A model generated the notes under the pieces. That model had not been told where the DNA came from. It made no database searches and saw nothing but the letters and a program-made list of their open reading frames with translations. From contig JAPLPQ010000086.1 of the NCBI GenBank assembly GCA_026400105.1, positions 1 through 60,228 on the forward strand: a DNA stretch of 60,228 nt. Reading direction: 5' to 3'. Source of the stretch: Burkholderiales bacterium. GTDB lineage: Bacteria; Pseudomonadota; Gammaproteobacteria; Burkholderiales; Burkholderiaceae_C. Position numbers and translations under genes: made by a program. This document shows positions 41,250 to 49,538 of this stretch, piece after piece. The stretch's first letter is position 1. Each line of letters starts with the position of its first letter.

Positions 41250-41876
41250 CTACTGTTGCTTCAGCCGATGAAGCGCCAAGGTCAGCTCAGCGCTGGAGCG
41301 AATTCCCATCTTCCTCATCGCATTGTGCTTGTGGACTTTGACAGTACTCTCGGTCACGCAATGATCAAAGGCGATCCGCTTGTTTGCCTTGCCCAGCGCC
41401 GACTCAAGGACAACTTCCTTCTCTCTGGGAGTCAGTGTTTCGAAACGTCGACGCAAATCGGACAGTTGCGACCGTTCATCTAGCGTGGTGCTGGCCCGAG
41501 AGAGGGCCGACGCGATAGCATCGAGCAGATCGGTATCCTTGAATGGTTTCTTCAGGAAGTCGATGGCCCCCATCTTCATCGCACGAACTACCAGGGGAAC
41601 TTCGCCGTGACCCGTGATGAAGATGATGGGTATGCCCTTGCCGCTTTCCAGCAATTTTTTCTGAAGCGACAGCCCGTCAAGACCAGGCATTCGGACGTCT
41701 AGCACGACACAAGCCACCTCATCAAGCGGCTCCAGCTCCAGAAAATCAAGCGGCGAGGCAAAGACCTTGACAGCCATGCCTGCGGAGCGGATCAGGCTGT
41801 TGAGAGACTCCCTTACCGATGCATCGTCATCGACGACATAGACAGTGGCACGGGAAGAAACGTGATCGGTCGTCAT
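41250..41876 (-). CDS. tmoT: TodT/TmoT-type response regulator
   Basis: This 208-residue FixJ/NarL-type regulator would activate the tmo operon when phosphorylated by TmoS. The receiver has VVDDDASVRESL, phospho-acceptor Asp in VVLDVRMPGLDGL, and KKPF. A LuxR-type helix-turn-helix follows (LTPREKEVVLESALGKANKRIAFDHCVTESTVKVHKHNAMRKMG). The start overlaps the tmoS stop by four bases (ATGA). Length agrees with TodT (about 206). Confidence 0.93.
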   Translation of the reverse strand: MTTDHVSSRATVYVVDDDASVRESLNSLIRSAGMAVKVFASPLDFLELEPLDEVACVVLDVRMPGLDGLSLQKKLLESGKGIPIIFITGHGEVPLVVRAMKMGAIDFLKKPFKDTDLLDAIASALSRASTTLDERSQLSDLRRRFETLTPREKEVVLESALGKANKRIAFDHCVTESTVKVHKHNAMRKMGIRSSAELTLALHRLKQQ

Positions 41877-44770
41877 GGACTCTCCGGAATATTGAAGACG
41901 AAATTAGCACCACCTCCCACCGCCCTTTTCAGCCTGAGCCGACCGCCATGCTTCTCCACGATGGAGCGGCAGATTGCCAGTCCCATGCCGAGCCCGTTGG
42001 ACTTCGTCGAAAACAGGGCATCGAAAATATTCTCGCCGTACTCGGGCGAAACGCCTGGCCCAGTGTCGGAGACCGAGAACACCACGCCTTCAGCCGGGTC
42101 TCGCTGCACGGTGATAGCCAGCACACGGCTTGCAGTATCCTGGTTTTGCATGGCATCAACGGCATTCACGGCCAAGTTGAGCAAGACCTGCTGAAGCTGG
42201 ACTGGGTCCGCAATGGGATCTGGCAGAGCCGGATCGATCTTCACGTTCACCTCGATACTCGACTCCTGCAGCAAGGACTGCAACATGAGCAGCAGATTCT
42301 CGACAATGCGCCCGACATTGACACGTTCCTGTTTCACCTCGCCTCGACCGAGAAACTCCCGAATGCGCGCAATCACGTCACCGGCGAGGGTCGCATCACG
42401 GTTGACCCGATGGAGCGCGGCTGCCACCTCCTGGTAATCCGGCAGGTCCCGCTCCATCCACCGCAAGGCCGCCTGGCTGTTGGTGACTATCGCCGAAAGT
42501 GGTTGATTCACCTCATGCGCGATAGAGGCAGCCAACTCTCCCATGGCCGTGAAACGGGTGACCCGTGCCAACTCGGCCTGCGTCGCGGCCAGGGAGTTTT
42601 CGGCTTCCTTGCGTGAGCTGATGTCTTCGACAATCACAGCCAGTCGCGGCCCCTCCTCGTCGATAGCAGGAATCAGCGACGCACTGACGTTGACCCAGAG
42701 CCAGTCCCCATTGGCTTTCTCATAGCGCTTTTGCACCTGGTAATTGCCGATGACGCCATCAAAGACACCATGCACGTTGCGCTTGGTCATGGCACGCTGG
42801 GATTCCTCGGCCAGATCAATGAACGAGATGCCGACAATCTCATCCTCGGCGTAGCCGAGCATGCGTTGCAAGGCGGGATTGGCCTTCAAAATCCGCCCTT
42901 CCCGATCGGCCAGCGCAATGCCGACCGAGGTGTTCTGATAAAGCCCTTGCCAGCGCCGCTCGGAAATCTGCAGCGCCAACAGCCCCTGCTGCAGCGACTT
43001 CCGGCTGGCTACCAGATTGGCCGTCAGTTCTGACACATCAGAAGCCTGGGAGTTGAGCTCGTTTTGCAGCAGGTCGACCGTGCGCTTGACGGTCACCAGG
43101 TTGCGCACCCGCGCCCGCAGCTCCTGGGGCGAAAACGGTTTCATGAGGTAGTCCTGCACCAGATTTTCCAGCAGAGTGGCGCGCAGCGCGTCATCGGCCC
43201 TTGCGGAAAGCACCAGCACGGGCAGGTTCAGGCAGCGCCCGCTGACGCGCAGCTCGCGCACGAACTGCACGCCATCGAAGTGGGGCATCATCAGATCGGT
43301 GATCACCAGGTCCGGAGGGCTCTCCAGGGCGGATGCGAGGGCCTCCGCACCATCGGTCACCAGTGTGACGTTGTAGTCGTCGATCAGCACGTCATACAGG
43401 AAATGGCGTAGATCGGGATTGTCCTCGGCGACGAGAATCCGTGGGAGCCCGGCTTTATGCGCCCTGGCCGGGGGACTGAGGGTCGCTGACAGATCCAGGC
43501 TGGAATGATTTGACCACGCCACGGTCTCGCTGCTCTCACGAACAAAAACACCTTTCGGTGCTCGCATCGGCATTTCCACCTGAAAGATCGCACCACCCCC
43601 TGGAGCATCAAGCACAACTACGGTGCCAAGATGCAGCTCAACGAACTCCTTGACGATGTTCAGTCCCAAGCCGCTGCCACCAACCGACAGCCCATCCTGG
43701 CCTTGAGCGAAACGGGAAAAAATCTGCTCCTTCAGCTGCGGCGGAATACCCGGTCCGTTGTCCTGCAGGCTGAACAGGAATCGGCGATTGGCCACCCGCT
43801 GAAGGGAACAACTGATGCGCCCCCCCTTGGGGGTGAACTTGAACGCGTTCGACAGCAGATTCACCATGATCCGCACAATCTTGGCCCGATCGACGTCCGC
43901 ATACAACTCGTCCGCGCCGTTCAGCAGCAGGGCAATTGATCGTTCCTCCGCTGCGGCGGCAAAGCTCGCAGCAACATCCCTGAGCAAGGCCGTGACGTTG
44001 GCACAGACATAAGCCATCGGCATCTGCTGTGCATCGATGCGCGCCAAGTCGAGCAGATCGTTCACCTGCTGCTGCAGGGACTCGGCATTGCGCTTGATCG
44101 TGGCCAGCCGGAAGCGGTCCCGCTCCACTGCCGGACGGGCTTGCGCCTCCTTCAGGAGTTGATCGATGGGCCCGAGAATCAGCGCCAGTGGCGTGCGCAA
44201 ATCATGGCTCACGTTGGCGAAGAACTTGGTCTTGAAACCATCGATCTCGCGCAACCTCTCCAGCGCCAGTTGCAGCTCGCCATTCTTGCGCGTGAGTTCA
44301 GCCTCGATGGCGATCTTCTCGGTAATGTTTCGCCCCTCCGGCAACAGAAATGCGATATGGCCTTCATCATCGTGGATCGGTGTCAGAGAAAAATCGACGT
44401 AGATCGATTTGCTTCCCTGTTGGTCGCCAAACACCTCGATATCACAACGGACAAACTCCCCTCGCCTGGCAATCGCCACCATGTCGCGCACCCGGCGACG
44501 GGCCTCATCCGAGATCGCCCACCAGCGCGCCTCCCAGAAGGGTTTCCCCACCACATCCTCGAGCAGCACCCCCGCTCCGTCCAGCGCCGCCTGGTTGATT
44601 TCCAGGACGGTCCCGTCGACATCAAGCAATCCGAGGAACTGATACATCGCATCCACGATGATGCGGGCCAGCTTCTGCCGACGCATCTCCGGTGGCTCAC
44701 CCACGGTGAGAGCAACACCCTTGACGGAAACCAGCGTTGGCGGGTCTGAGGTAAATAATTCGGGATTCAT
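41873..44770 (-). CDS. tmoS: TodS/TmoS-type hybrid sensor kinase
   Basis: This 965-residue soluble phosphorelay kinase senses aromatic hydrocarbons. Domains in order: PAS1 (about 35-155), kinase 1 (H-box FFANVSHDLRTPLA, H189; GSGLGL), receiver (about 444-560, phospho-Asp D492 in VITDLMMPHFDG), PAS2 (about 605-725) and kinase 2 (ASIAHEVNQPLSA, H752). This matches TodS, whose sites are H190, D500 and H760. Residues equivalent to the TodS toluene pocket F46, F79 and W85 are kept (F45, F78, W84), with Val at the I74 equivalent. I chose the ATG at 44770. A terminator separates it from tmoX. Confidence 0.93.
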   Translation of the reverse strand: MNPELFTSDPPTLVSVKGVALTVGEPPEMRRQKLARIIVDAMYQFLGLLDVDGTVLEINQAALDGAGVLLEDVVGKPFWEARWWAISDEARRRVRDMVAIARRGEFVRCDIEVFGDQQGSKSIYVDFSLTPIHDDEGHIAFLLPEGRNITEKIAIEAELTRKNGELQLALERLREIDGFKTKFFANVSHDLRTPLALILGPIDQLLKEAQARPAVERDRFRLATIKRNAESLQQQVNDLLDLARIDAQQMPMAYVCANVTALLRDVAASFAAAAEERSIALLLNGADELYADVDRAKIVRIMVNLLSNAFKFTPKGGRISCSLQRVANRRFLFSLQDNGPGIPPQLKEQIFSRFAQGQDGLSVGGSGLGLNIVKEFVELHLGTVVVLDAPGGGAIFQVEMPMRAPKGVFVRESSETVAWSNHSSLDLSATLSPPARAHKAGLPRILVAEDNPDLRHFLYDVLIDDYNVTLVTDGAEALASALESPPDLVITDLMMPHFDGVQFVRELRVSGRCLNLPVLVLSARADDALRATLLENLVQDYLMKPFSPQELRARVRNLVTVKRTVDLLQNELNSQASDVSELTANLVASRKSLQQGLLALQISERRWQGLYQNTSVGIALADREGRILKANPALQRMLGYAEDEIVGISFIDLAEESQRAMTKRNVHGVFDGVIGNYQVQKRYEKANGDWLWVNVSASLIPAIDEEGPRLAVIVEDISSRKEAENSLAATQAELARVTRFTAMGELAASIAHEVNQPLSAIVTNSQAALRWMERDLPDYQEVAAALHRVNRDATLAGDVIARIREFLGRGEVKQERVNVGRIVENLLLMLQSLLQESSIEVNVKIDPALPDPIADPVQLQQVLLNLAVNAVDAMQNQDTASRVLAITVQRDPAEGVVFSVSDTGPGVSPEYGENIFDALFSTKSNGLGMGLAICRSIVEKHGGRLRLKRAVGGGANFVFNIPESP

Positions 44771-44823
44771 AGCGCTAGAAAATCGAACCGGACCCAGATA
44801 GTGGACCCATGTCTGACAAGGTG

Positions 44824-44852
44824 AAAACAAAATGGCGAGGGTGACCTCGCCA
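44824..44852 (-). terminator. rho-independent terminator after tmoX
   Basis: On the minus strand, TGGCGAGG-TCAC-CCTCGCCA is followed by TTTTGTTTT. The perfect 8-bp stem lies 24 bp after the tmoX stop and before tmoS. It should end most tmoABCDEFX transcripts. Confidence 0.88.
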
Positions 44853-44876
44853 GAACTCCACTGGAAAAAAGCGATA

Positions 44877-46289
44877 TCAGAAACTGTACCGATAGCCCAG
44901 GACGACATTGTTCTGGGAATGCTTGACCTGGATCGGCGCCGAGGTGTTGGGCAGACTGGTGTTGCTCATGGTTTCCTCAAGCGCATGAGAATAAGCAAAG
45001 TCAAGCTTGCTCTGGTTGGAGAGCGCATAAGTGAAGCCAGCGCTCAGGTGTGTTTTCGGCGTGGCCGGTATCACCGCGAACAAGGTCGATGAGCGCAGGG
45101 CCTGGCTGGCCACTCGCAAGCCTGCGCGCAGGGTGAGCCTGTCGTGCAACTGATAGGCGGTGCCCAGCGCCAGAACGGTCTGATTCTTGTAGTCCTGCGG
45201 CAGGCGGATATTGATGTCTCCCCCGCCGTCGGACAGAAACTTCACCTTGATGTCTTTCATCGCGTCTTTCCAGAACACCTGGGACAAGTCAGCCGCCAGC
45301 AGCCATTGAGGCGTCACCCGATGGCTGATGCCTAGGTTCAAGGAACTGGGCATCTGGAAGTCCTGGATCTTGATCTTTCCAGCCAAGGGGACTGGCCCGG
45401 CAACGGCATCCACTGCGGTCAAGGTTGCACGTCCCGACAGGTCGTTCATGCGGCTCTTGATGGTGTACGAAGCGCCCACCGTCGTGTCCGGTGCGGCCTT
45501 GTAGACCATGCCCAGGCGCCCGCCAAAACCCCAGGCATCGACGCCGCTGCCCAGGAGCTTGTCCTGGGTCAGGCTGAAGTGTGCCCCGCGCAGGTCCGGC
45601 AGACCGCCCAGCACCGGCACCAATGACCCGCTGGCTCGCCCATTTCCGATCAAGCTGCCGACCTGGTCAGCGCCGAGCAACAGATCCAGGTTAAGGCCCT
45701 GCCACATCGCATCGATGCCGCCACCAATGGCAAGCTTGTCGTTGACCTGGAAGCTGGCCGCAAGGGGAATGTCGAGCACCAGCAAGCGGCTGGAATTTTC
45801 AAGTCCGGTATCGACCCCACCGCTGGCCCGCGACAGGAAGCTGCGATTTCCATACTCGGTACCCAGCCCACCCTGGGCGAATGCGCCGGCACCGAAGGTC
45901 CAGGCGCCGACCCGCTTCGTGTAGGCCAGTTCCGGGGCGAAATAGGGACCTCGGTTGTTGCCGTGGGTTCTGGACGAAGCTGTTTCGCCGCTGGCCTTGT
46001 TCTTGACGTCGATCTCGGTTGTGATCAGATCCAGGCCCCCCATGACCTGCTCACTCTCCCGCATCAGGGCCAATGTGGCGGGGTTGGTCATCATGCCAGC
46101 GGGACCGACGTCCTGTGCCACCGCCGTCCCCCCCATGGCACGCGAAATCGCCCCAAACCCCTCCAGCCGGAAGACATCAGTGGCTTGGGCCATCTGTGCG
46201 CCACCCGCAAGCGTCGACAACAGCATCAAGGGTGCGACCCTCCGCGCAGACATGCCGGCCTTCTCTGTTGCGATTGCCATTCGTGCCAT
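44877..46289 (-). CDS. tmoX: TodX/TbuX-type FadL-family outer-membrane channel for aromatic hydrocarbons
   Basis: This 470-residue beta-barrel would let toluene cross the outer membrane. It has a signal peptide ending AQMAQA, then the FadL hatch-domain start TDVFRLEGFGAISRAMGGTAVA and NPA segments (GMMTNPATLALM), many alternating strands, and a terminal aromatic strand ending VVLGYRYSF. I chose the ATG at 46289 because AAGGGGA precedes it; the ATG at 46310 has no ribosome site. It follows tmoF by 31 bp and closes the operon. Confidence 0.92.
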   Translation of the reverse strand: MARMAIATEKAGMSARRVAPLMLLSTLAGGAQMAQATDVFRLEGFGAISRAMGGTAVAQDVGPAGMMTNPATLALMRESEQVMGGLDLITTEIDVKNKASGETASSRTHGNNRGPYFAPELAYTKRVGAWTFGAGAFAQGGLGTEYGNRSFLSRASGGVDTGLENSSRLLVLDIPLAASFQVNDKLAIGGGIDAMWQGLNLDLLLGADQVGSLIGNGRASGSLVPVLGGLPDLRGAHFSLTQDKLLGSGVDAWGFGGRLGMVYKAAPDTTVGASYTIKSRMNDLSGRATLTAVDAVAGPVPLAGKIKIQDFQMPSSLNLGISHRVTPQWLLAADLSQVFWKDAMKDIKVKFLSDGGGDINIRLPQDYKNQTVLALGTAYQLHDRLTLRAGLRVASQALRSSTLFAVIPATPKTHLSAGFTYALSNQSKLDFAYSHALEETMSNTSLPNTSAPIQVKHSQNNVVLGYRYSF

Positions 46290-46320
46290 ATTGAGTCCCC
46301 TTGTTTTCATGTGACAGGCA

Positions 46321-47337
46321 TCAGAAGAATCTATCGAAATGGATCTGCTGGAAGGGCACCTCGCCCTCAACCATCAGCAACTCCTGCAGCGCCTGTGTCA
46401 TCGGAGGCGGTCCAGCGAAGTAGAACTCGTAGTTCGCCAGGGCGGCGGGCAGGGCACGGCTCATGGCGTGGTGCACAAACCCTGTTTCACCCTGCCAAGC
46501 CTCGCCATCACCGGGCATAGAAACCACGGGGATGTAAACGATATTTGCAGCGAAGCCTCCAAGATCGCGCAAGCACTCTCCGCCACAGACATCGCGCGGT
46601 GTCCTGGCCCCGTAAAAGAAGTACAGCTTGCGGTCCGCCAGCATGGCCGCCTCGGCCGCGCCACGGGCAATGGACACCATGGGCGCCAGCCCAGAGCCAC
46701 CAGCCACGCAAACGAGGTCACGAGGCGAATCGGTGCGCAGGTAGGCCACGCCATACGGCCCGTCAAGGCCAATCTCATCGCCCGCGGCCAATGACTCGAA
46801 CAGCGTCTGCGTGCCCCGGCCATTGGGCACCCGGCGAACCTGGAAATGCCATTCGCCTAGCCCGTTACCGGTGTTGGACATCGAATAGGCCCGCGAGCTG
46901 TCGAGACCCGGCAGATCCAGCATGGCGAACTGGCCAGGCAGGAAATCCGCGCCTTGTTCCGCCTGAAAGCAGAATTCTCGAATGTCGTGGCTGATGTCCG
47001 CGCTTCTGACCAGGCGTGCACGCTGGCGCCGGGGCAGGATCCTGGGCTGGTATTCCGGGGCTGTCGCAGCCTTGATGGTGATGGACCCCTTGGCTCGACA
47101 CTGACAGGCCAGATGCCGGCCTCGCTGACGGTCTCGCGCAGTAAGACCAGGCGCATCCGTCCACAAGGTTTCGATTTCCCCATCGACGAGCTCAAATTTG
47201 CACCCTCCGCATCCACCAGAGTTGCATTCGTAACCAAAGCCCAAACCGGCGCGCAGCGCCGCACGCAGGATCGTATCGCCCTCAGCCTGTTCGCAGACGG
47301 CGCCGTCCTTCTCGTTGCGGATTGTTGATATTGTCAT
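46321..47337 (-). CDS. tmoF: toluene monooxygenase NADH:ferredoxin oxidoreductase
   Basis: TmoF passes electrons from NADH through FAD and a [2Fe-2S] cluster to the Rieske ferredoxin TmoC. The 338-residue protein has the plant-type ferredoxin motif C38-x4-C43-x2-C46 and C78 (YECNSGGCGGCKFELVDG; LACQC). The FAD site RAYSMSNTG and the NAD site VAGGSGLAPM follow. The end FDRFF is like that of known TmoF/TbuC proteins. I chose the ATG at 47337, 66 bp from tmoE. Confidence 0.94.
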   Translation of the reverse strand: MTISTIRNEKDGAVCEQAEGDTILRAALRAGLGFGYECNSGGCGGCKFELVDGEIETLWTDAPGLTARDRQRGRHLACQCRAKGSITIKAATAPEYQPRILPRRQRARLVRSADISHDIREFCFQAEQGADFLPGQFAMLDLPGLDSSRAYSMSNTGNGLGEWHFQVRRVPNGRGTQTLFESLAAGDEIGLDGPYGVAYLRTDSPRDLVCVAGGSGLAPMVSIARGAAEAAMLADRKLYFFYGARTPRDVCGGECLRDLGGFAANIVYIPVVSMPGDGEAWQGETGFVHHAMSRALPAALANYEFYFAGPPPMTQALQELLMVEGEVPFQQIHFDRFF

Positions 47338-47403
47338 GGCATTCCCTTGCAAGGGTGGGGTCCGAGCCGCAGTCGCAGCCCGGAGGACCAAGTGGTCAGC
47401 GGG

Positions 47404-48390
47404 TCACAGACCCAGTGAACGGCGGAAGTCGCGCGTGGCCGACTTGGCGGCTTCGGCTGCATCGACAACATCGGGCAGTTTTTCGCAGTACGCATCAATG
47501 GCCTTGTCGGCCAGCGGCTCCCATTTCCTGATCCAGCCCGAGATCAGCTCCTGATTGCCAGGGGTTTCCAGCGCCATCTTGACCAGCGCAGAAATCCACC
47601 GATGGTGACGGGCCACATCCATCAACTGGGCGTCGGTGAGCAGCCCGAGCAAGGTATCCCCGTTGTGACGCGCCGATTCACCCAGTTTGCGCAACACCGC
47701 CTCTTCGATCGCAGGCTTGGCCACCAGGTTGATGACCACGATCGCCTCACCCCAGTCCCAAACCGTGAGAGCCTTCTCCATCAGTTCGCGGAAGCCCTGC
47801 CAGACCGGATCGTTTTCCCAATAGTTGCGCTCAGCAACGGCAAACCCTTTGTCCGGGAAAGCAAGCGACAGTTCCTTGGTACGGTAGGCCGTGTGGCTCA
47901 ACCAGCGCAGGCTGTCGGCCATCTGGAAGTAGTTGCAACTGGTGATCGTGCTGGCTGGCGATACCTGTCCGACATAGGCTGACGCCATCTGAAGCGTATG
48001 GAAAAGATAGCGAGACGGCGTGTAGTAGCGCGCCAGCGTTCCGGCCCAGCGCGGATCGAGCGAGCTGTCATGCTCACGCTTGCTGAACTGGTCGAGCACC
48101 CCGAAGACATAGGTCTCCTGGCCGTCCTGCATCATGTTGTAGGTTCGGTAGACCACCTCGTCCGGGTCGCGGAAGGCGTTCCAGTCCGCATGTTTCAGCA
48201 AGGTACCGAAGGTGTTCTTCTTGTACCAGGTATTCATGAACATGTTGGGATCAAGCTCATACGGAGCATTAGGGTCCCGATCGTTGTAATGCAAATTGGC
48301 ACCAACAATCTCATACTCGCTCGGCTTGCGCCGACGTGCAGCGAGATGACTCCATGTTTTCAGAGGCTTGAGCACTTGGGTTTCCGACAT
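47404..48390 (-). CDS. tmoE: toluene monooxygenase hydroxylase beta subunit
   Basis: This 328-residue subunit has the ferritin-like fold without diiron ligands and pairs with TmoA and TmoB in the (alpha beta gamma)2 hydroxylase. The sequence opens with LKPLKTWSHLAARRRKPSEYEIVGANLHYN, followed by RDPDEVVYRTYNMMQDGQE, both typical of TmoE/TbuA2. Length agrees with the family (about 307-330). It lies between tmoD and tmoF. Confidence 0.95.
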   Translation of the reverse strand: MSETQVLKPLKTWSHLAARRRKPSEYEIVGANLHYNDRDPNAPYELDPNMFMNTWYKKNTFGTLLKHADWNAFRDPDEVVYRTYNMMQDGQETYVFGVLDQFSKREHDSSLDPRWAGTLARYYTPSRYLFHTLQMASAYVGQVSPASTITSCNYFQMADSLRWLSHTAYRTKELSLAFPDKGFAVAERNYWENDPVWQGFRELMEKALTVWDWGEAIVVINLVAKPAIEEAVLRKLGESARHNGDTLLGLLTDAQLMDVARHHRWISALVKMALETPGNQELISGWIRKWEPLADKAIDAYCEKLPDVVDAAEAAKSATRDFRRSLGL

Positions 48391-48439
48391 TCTTGTCTCC
48401 TGGATTTATTTGACCAAACAGTACAGTGCTTTGGAAGGC

Positions 48440-48754
48440 TTACATTTTTTTGACGTAATAGAATCGAATCGATTCATCACCACTTTCGATCAGGCCGGCA
48501 AAGGAACTCAAGTCCACCTCCAGGTCGTTCATCTTGAATGGTCGACCCAGCTCCTCCTCGATGGTTTCACGATGCAGGATCATCTCCTGGTCGGTATGAA
48601 TCCGGAGATAAGCCCGCTTGTCATCGACAAAGACCTCTTTGCCTGGATTGTCGATTTTTGCCGCCTCAATGACCGCCATCGCCAACTCGCCAGCACGCAT
48701 CACTGGGCCAACCATGTTGTTGTAAATGGCCGATCCGGAACTATTGACACTCAT
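48440..48754 (-). CDS. tmoD: toluene monooxygenase effector (coupling) protein
   Basis: The 104-residue cofactorless effector binds the hydroxylase, controls access to the diiron site and raises coupling. NNMVGPVMRAGELAMAVIEAA, IDNPGKEVFVDDKRAY, and EELGRPFKMNDLEVDLSSFAG match the MmoB/TmoD family closely. Length equals that of known TmoD (103-110). Confidence 0.96.
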   Translation of the reverse strand: MSVNSSGSAIYNNMVGPVMRAGELAMAVIEAAKIDNPGKEVFVDDKRAYLRIHTDQEMILHRETIEEELGRPFKMNDLEVDLSSFAGLIESGDESIRFYYVKKM

Positions 48755-48824
48755 TACTCGCTCCTTTTTTATCTTTCACATGCCCATCGGCTTCATCCTG
48801 GAAATCGATGGGCAAAGACCCGCT

Positions 48825-49160
48825 TCAGGTGTGTGCAAAGAGCGGTTGAACACCTTCGGTCTTGATCAGGACATCCGTACCGTCGACTTGAACCGGATAC
48901 TCGGCCAGGGCACAGTCGCTGGGGTTGACCCCTTTGCCCGATTTGGCATCAAACTGCCAAAGATGTGCTCGGCAGATCAATTTTCCATTTTCAAACCTGC
49001 CTTCAACGAGCGGAATATCCTGATGCGGGCATATGCCCTGAAATGCCTTGAATTCTCCACCATCGGCACAGACCAGGAGCACCTCCTGCCCATCCACGGT
49101 GAAGGACTCCATCTCACCTTCCCAGAGATCATCCACCGAGCATACTTTTTTAAAGCTCAT
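48825..49160 (-). CDS. tmoC: toluene monooxygenase Rieske ferredoxin
   Basis: TmoC carries electrons from TmoF to the hydroxylase. The 111-residue protein has both Rieske half-sites, C44-P-H46 (GICPHQDIPL) and C63-x2-H66 (ICRAHLWQF). I chose the ATG at 49160 with GGAG upstream; a GTG two codons earlier is open but less likely. The N-terminus MSFKKVCSVDDLWEGEME matches the family. Confidence 0.96.
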   Translation of the reverse strand: MSFKKVCSVDDLWEGEMESFTVDGQEVLLVCADGGEFKAFQGICPHQDIPLVEGRFENGKLICRAHLWQFDAKSGKGVNPSDCALAEYPVQVDGTDVLIKTEGVQPLFAHT

Positions 49161-49205
49161 TACCACTCCAACTTTATCTACCTATGACAGTCCGGCATCA
49201 GGCAG

Positions 49206-49472
49206 TTATTGCCTGGGTGCCTCCCAGATGATTTCCACTGCTTCGGTCGGTTTCAGTCCGGATTCGGAAACCTTCATGGCTCGGGGAAGAAACTCTGCAC
49301 TGCCTGGTCGACGCACCCGCAGGATATGCCCAGGTCTTGCCCGAACCCGACGCCCGACGGAGTGGACCGCCGCCGCAGCAGCCACCTCGTCCATGGTGTT
49401 TTCACTGTCAACGGCGACCAGTTGCAAGAGGAAGTCGCCTTCAAAGTTGGAAGCCAACGGGAACAAAGCCAT
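49206..49472 (-). CDS. tmoB: toluene monooxygenase hydroxylase gamma subunit
   Basis: This 88-residue ubiquitin-like subunit packs on the hydroxylase alpha subunit. MALFPLASNFEGDFLLQLVAVDSENTMDEVA in pattern, then ESGLKPTEAVEIIWE, matches TmoB/TbuU. I chose the ATG at 49472 with GGAG nine bases upstream. Confidence 0.94.
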   Translation of the reverse strand: MALFPLASNFEGDFLLQLVAVDSENTMDEVAAAAAVHSVGRRVRARPGHILRVRRPGSAEFLPRAMKVSESGLKPTEAVEIIWEAPRQ

Positions 49473-49501
49473 TTTCAAATCTCCTATTTATGCGCAATGA
49501 C

Positions 49502-49519
49502 TGGTGCCCGCAGGCACCA
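49502..49519 (-). repeat. intercistronic hairpin between tmoA and tmoB
   Basis: TGGTGCC-CGCA-GGCACCA forms a 7-bp stem in the 66-bp gap after tmoA. There is no T-tract, so it is more likely to protect the tmoA 3' end or tune tmoB expression than to terminate. Confidence 0.5.
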
Positions 49520-49538
49520 TGCCGAACAGCCGCAGCGA

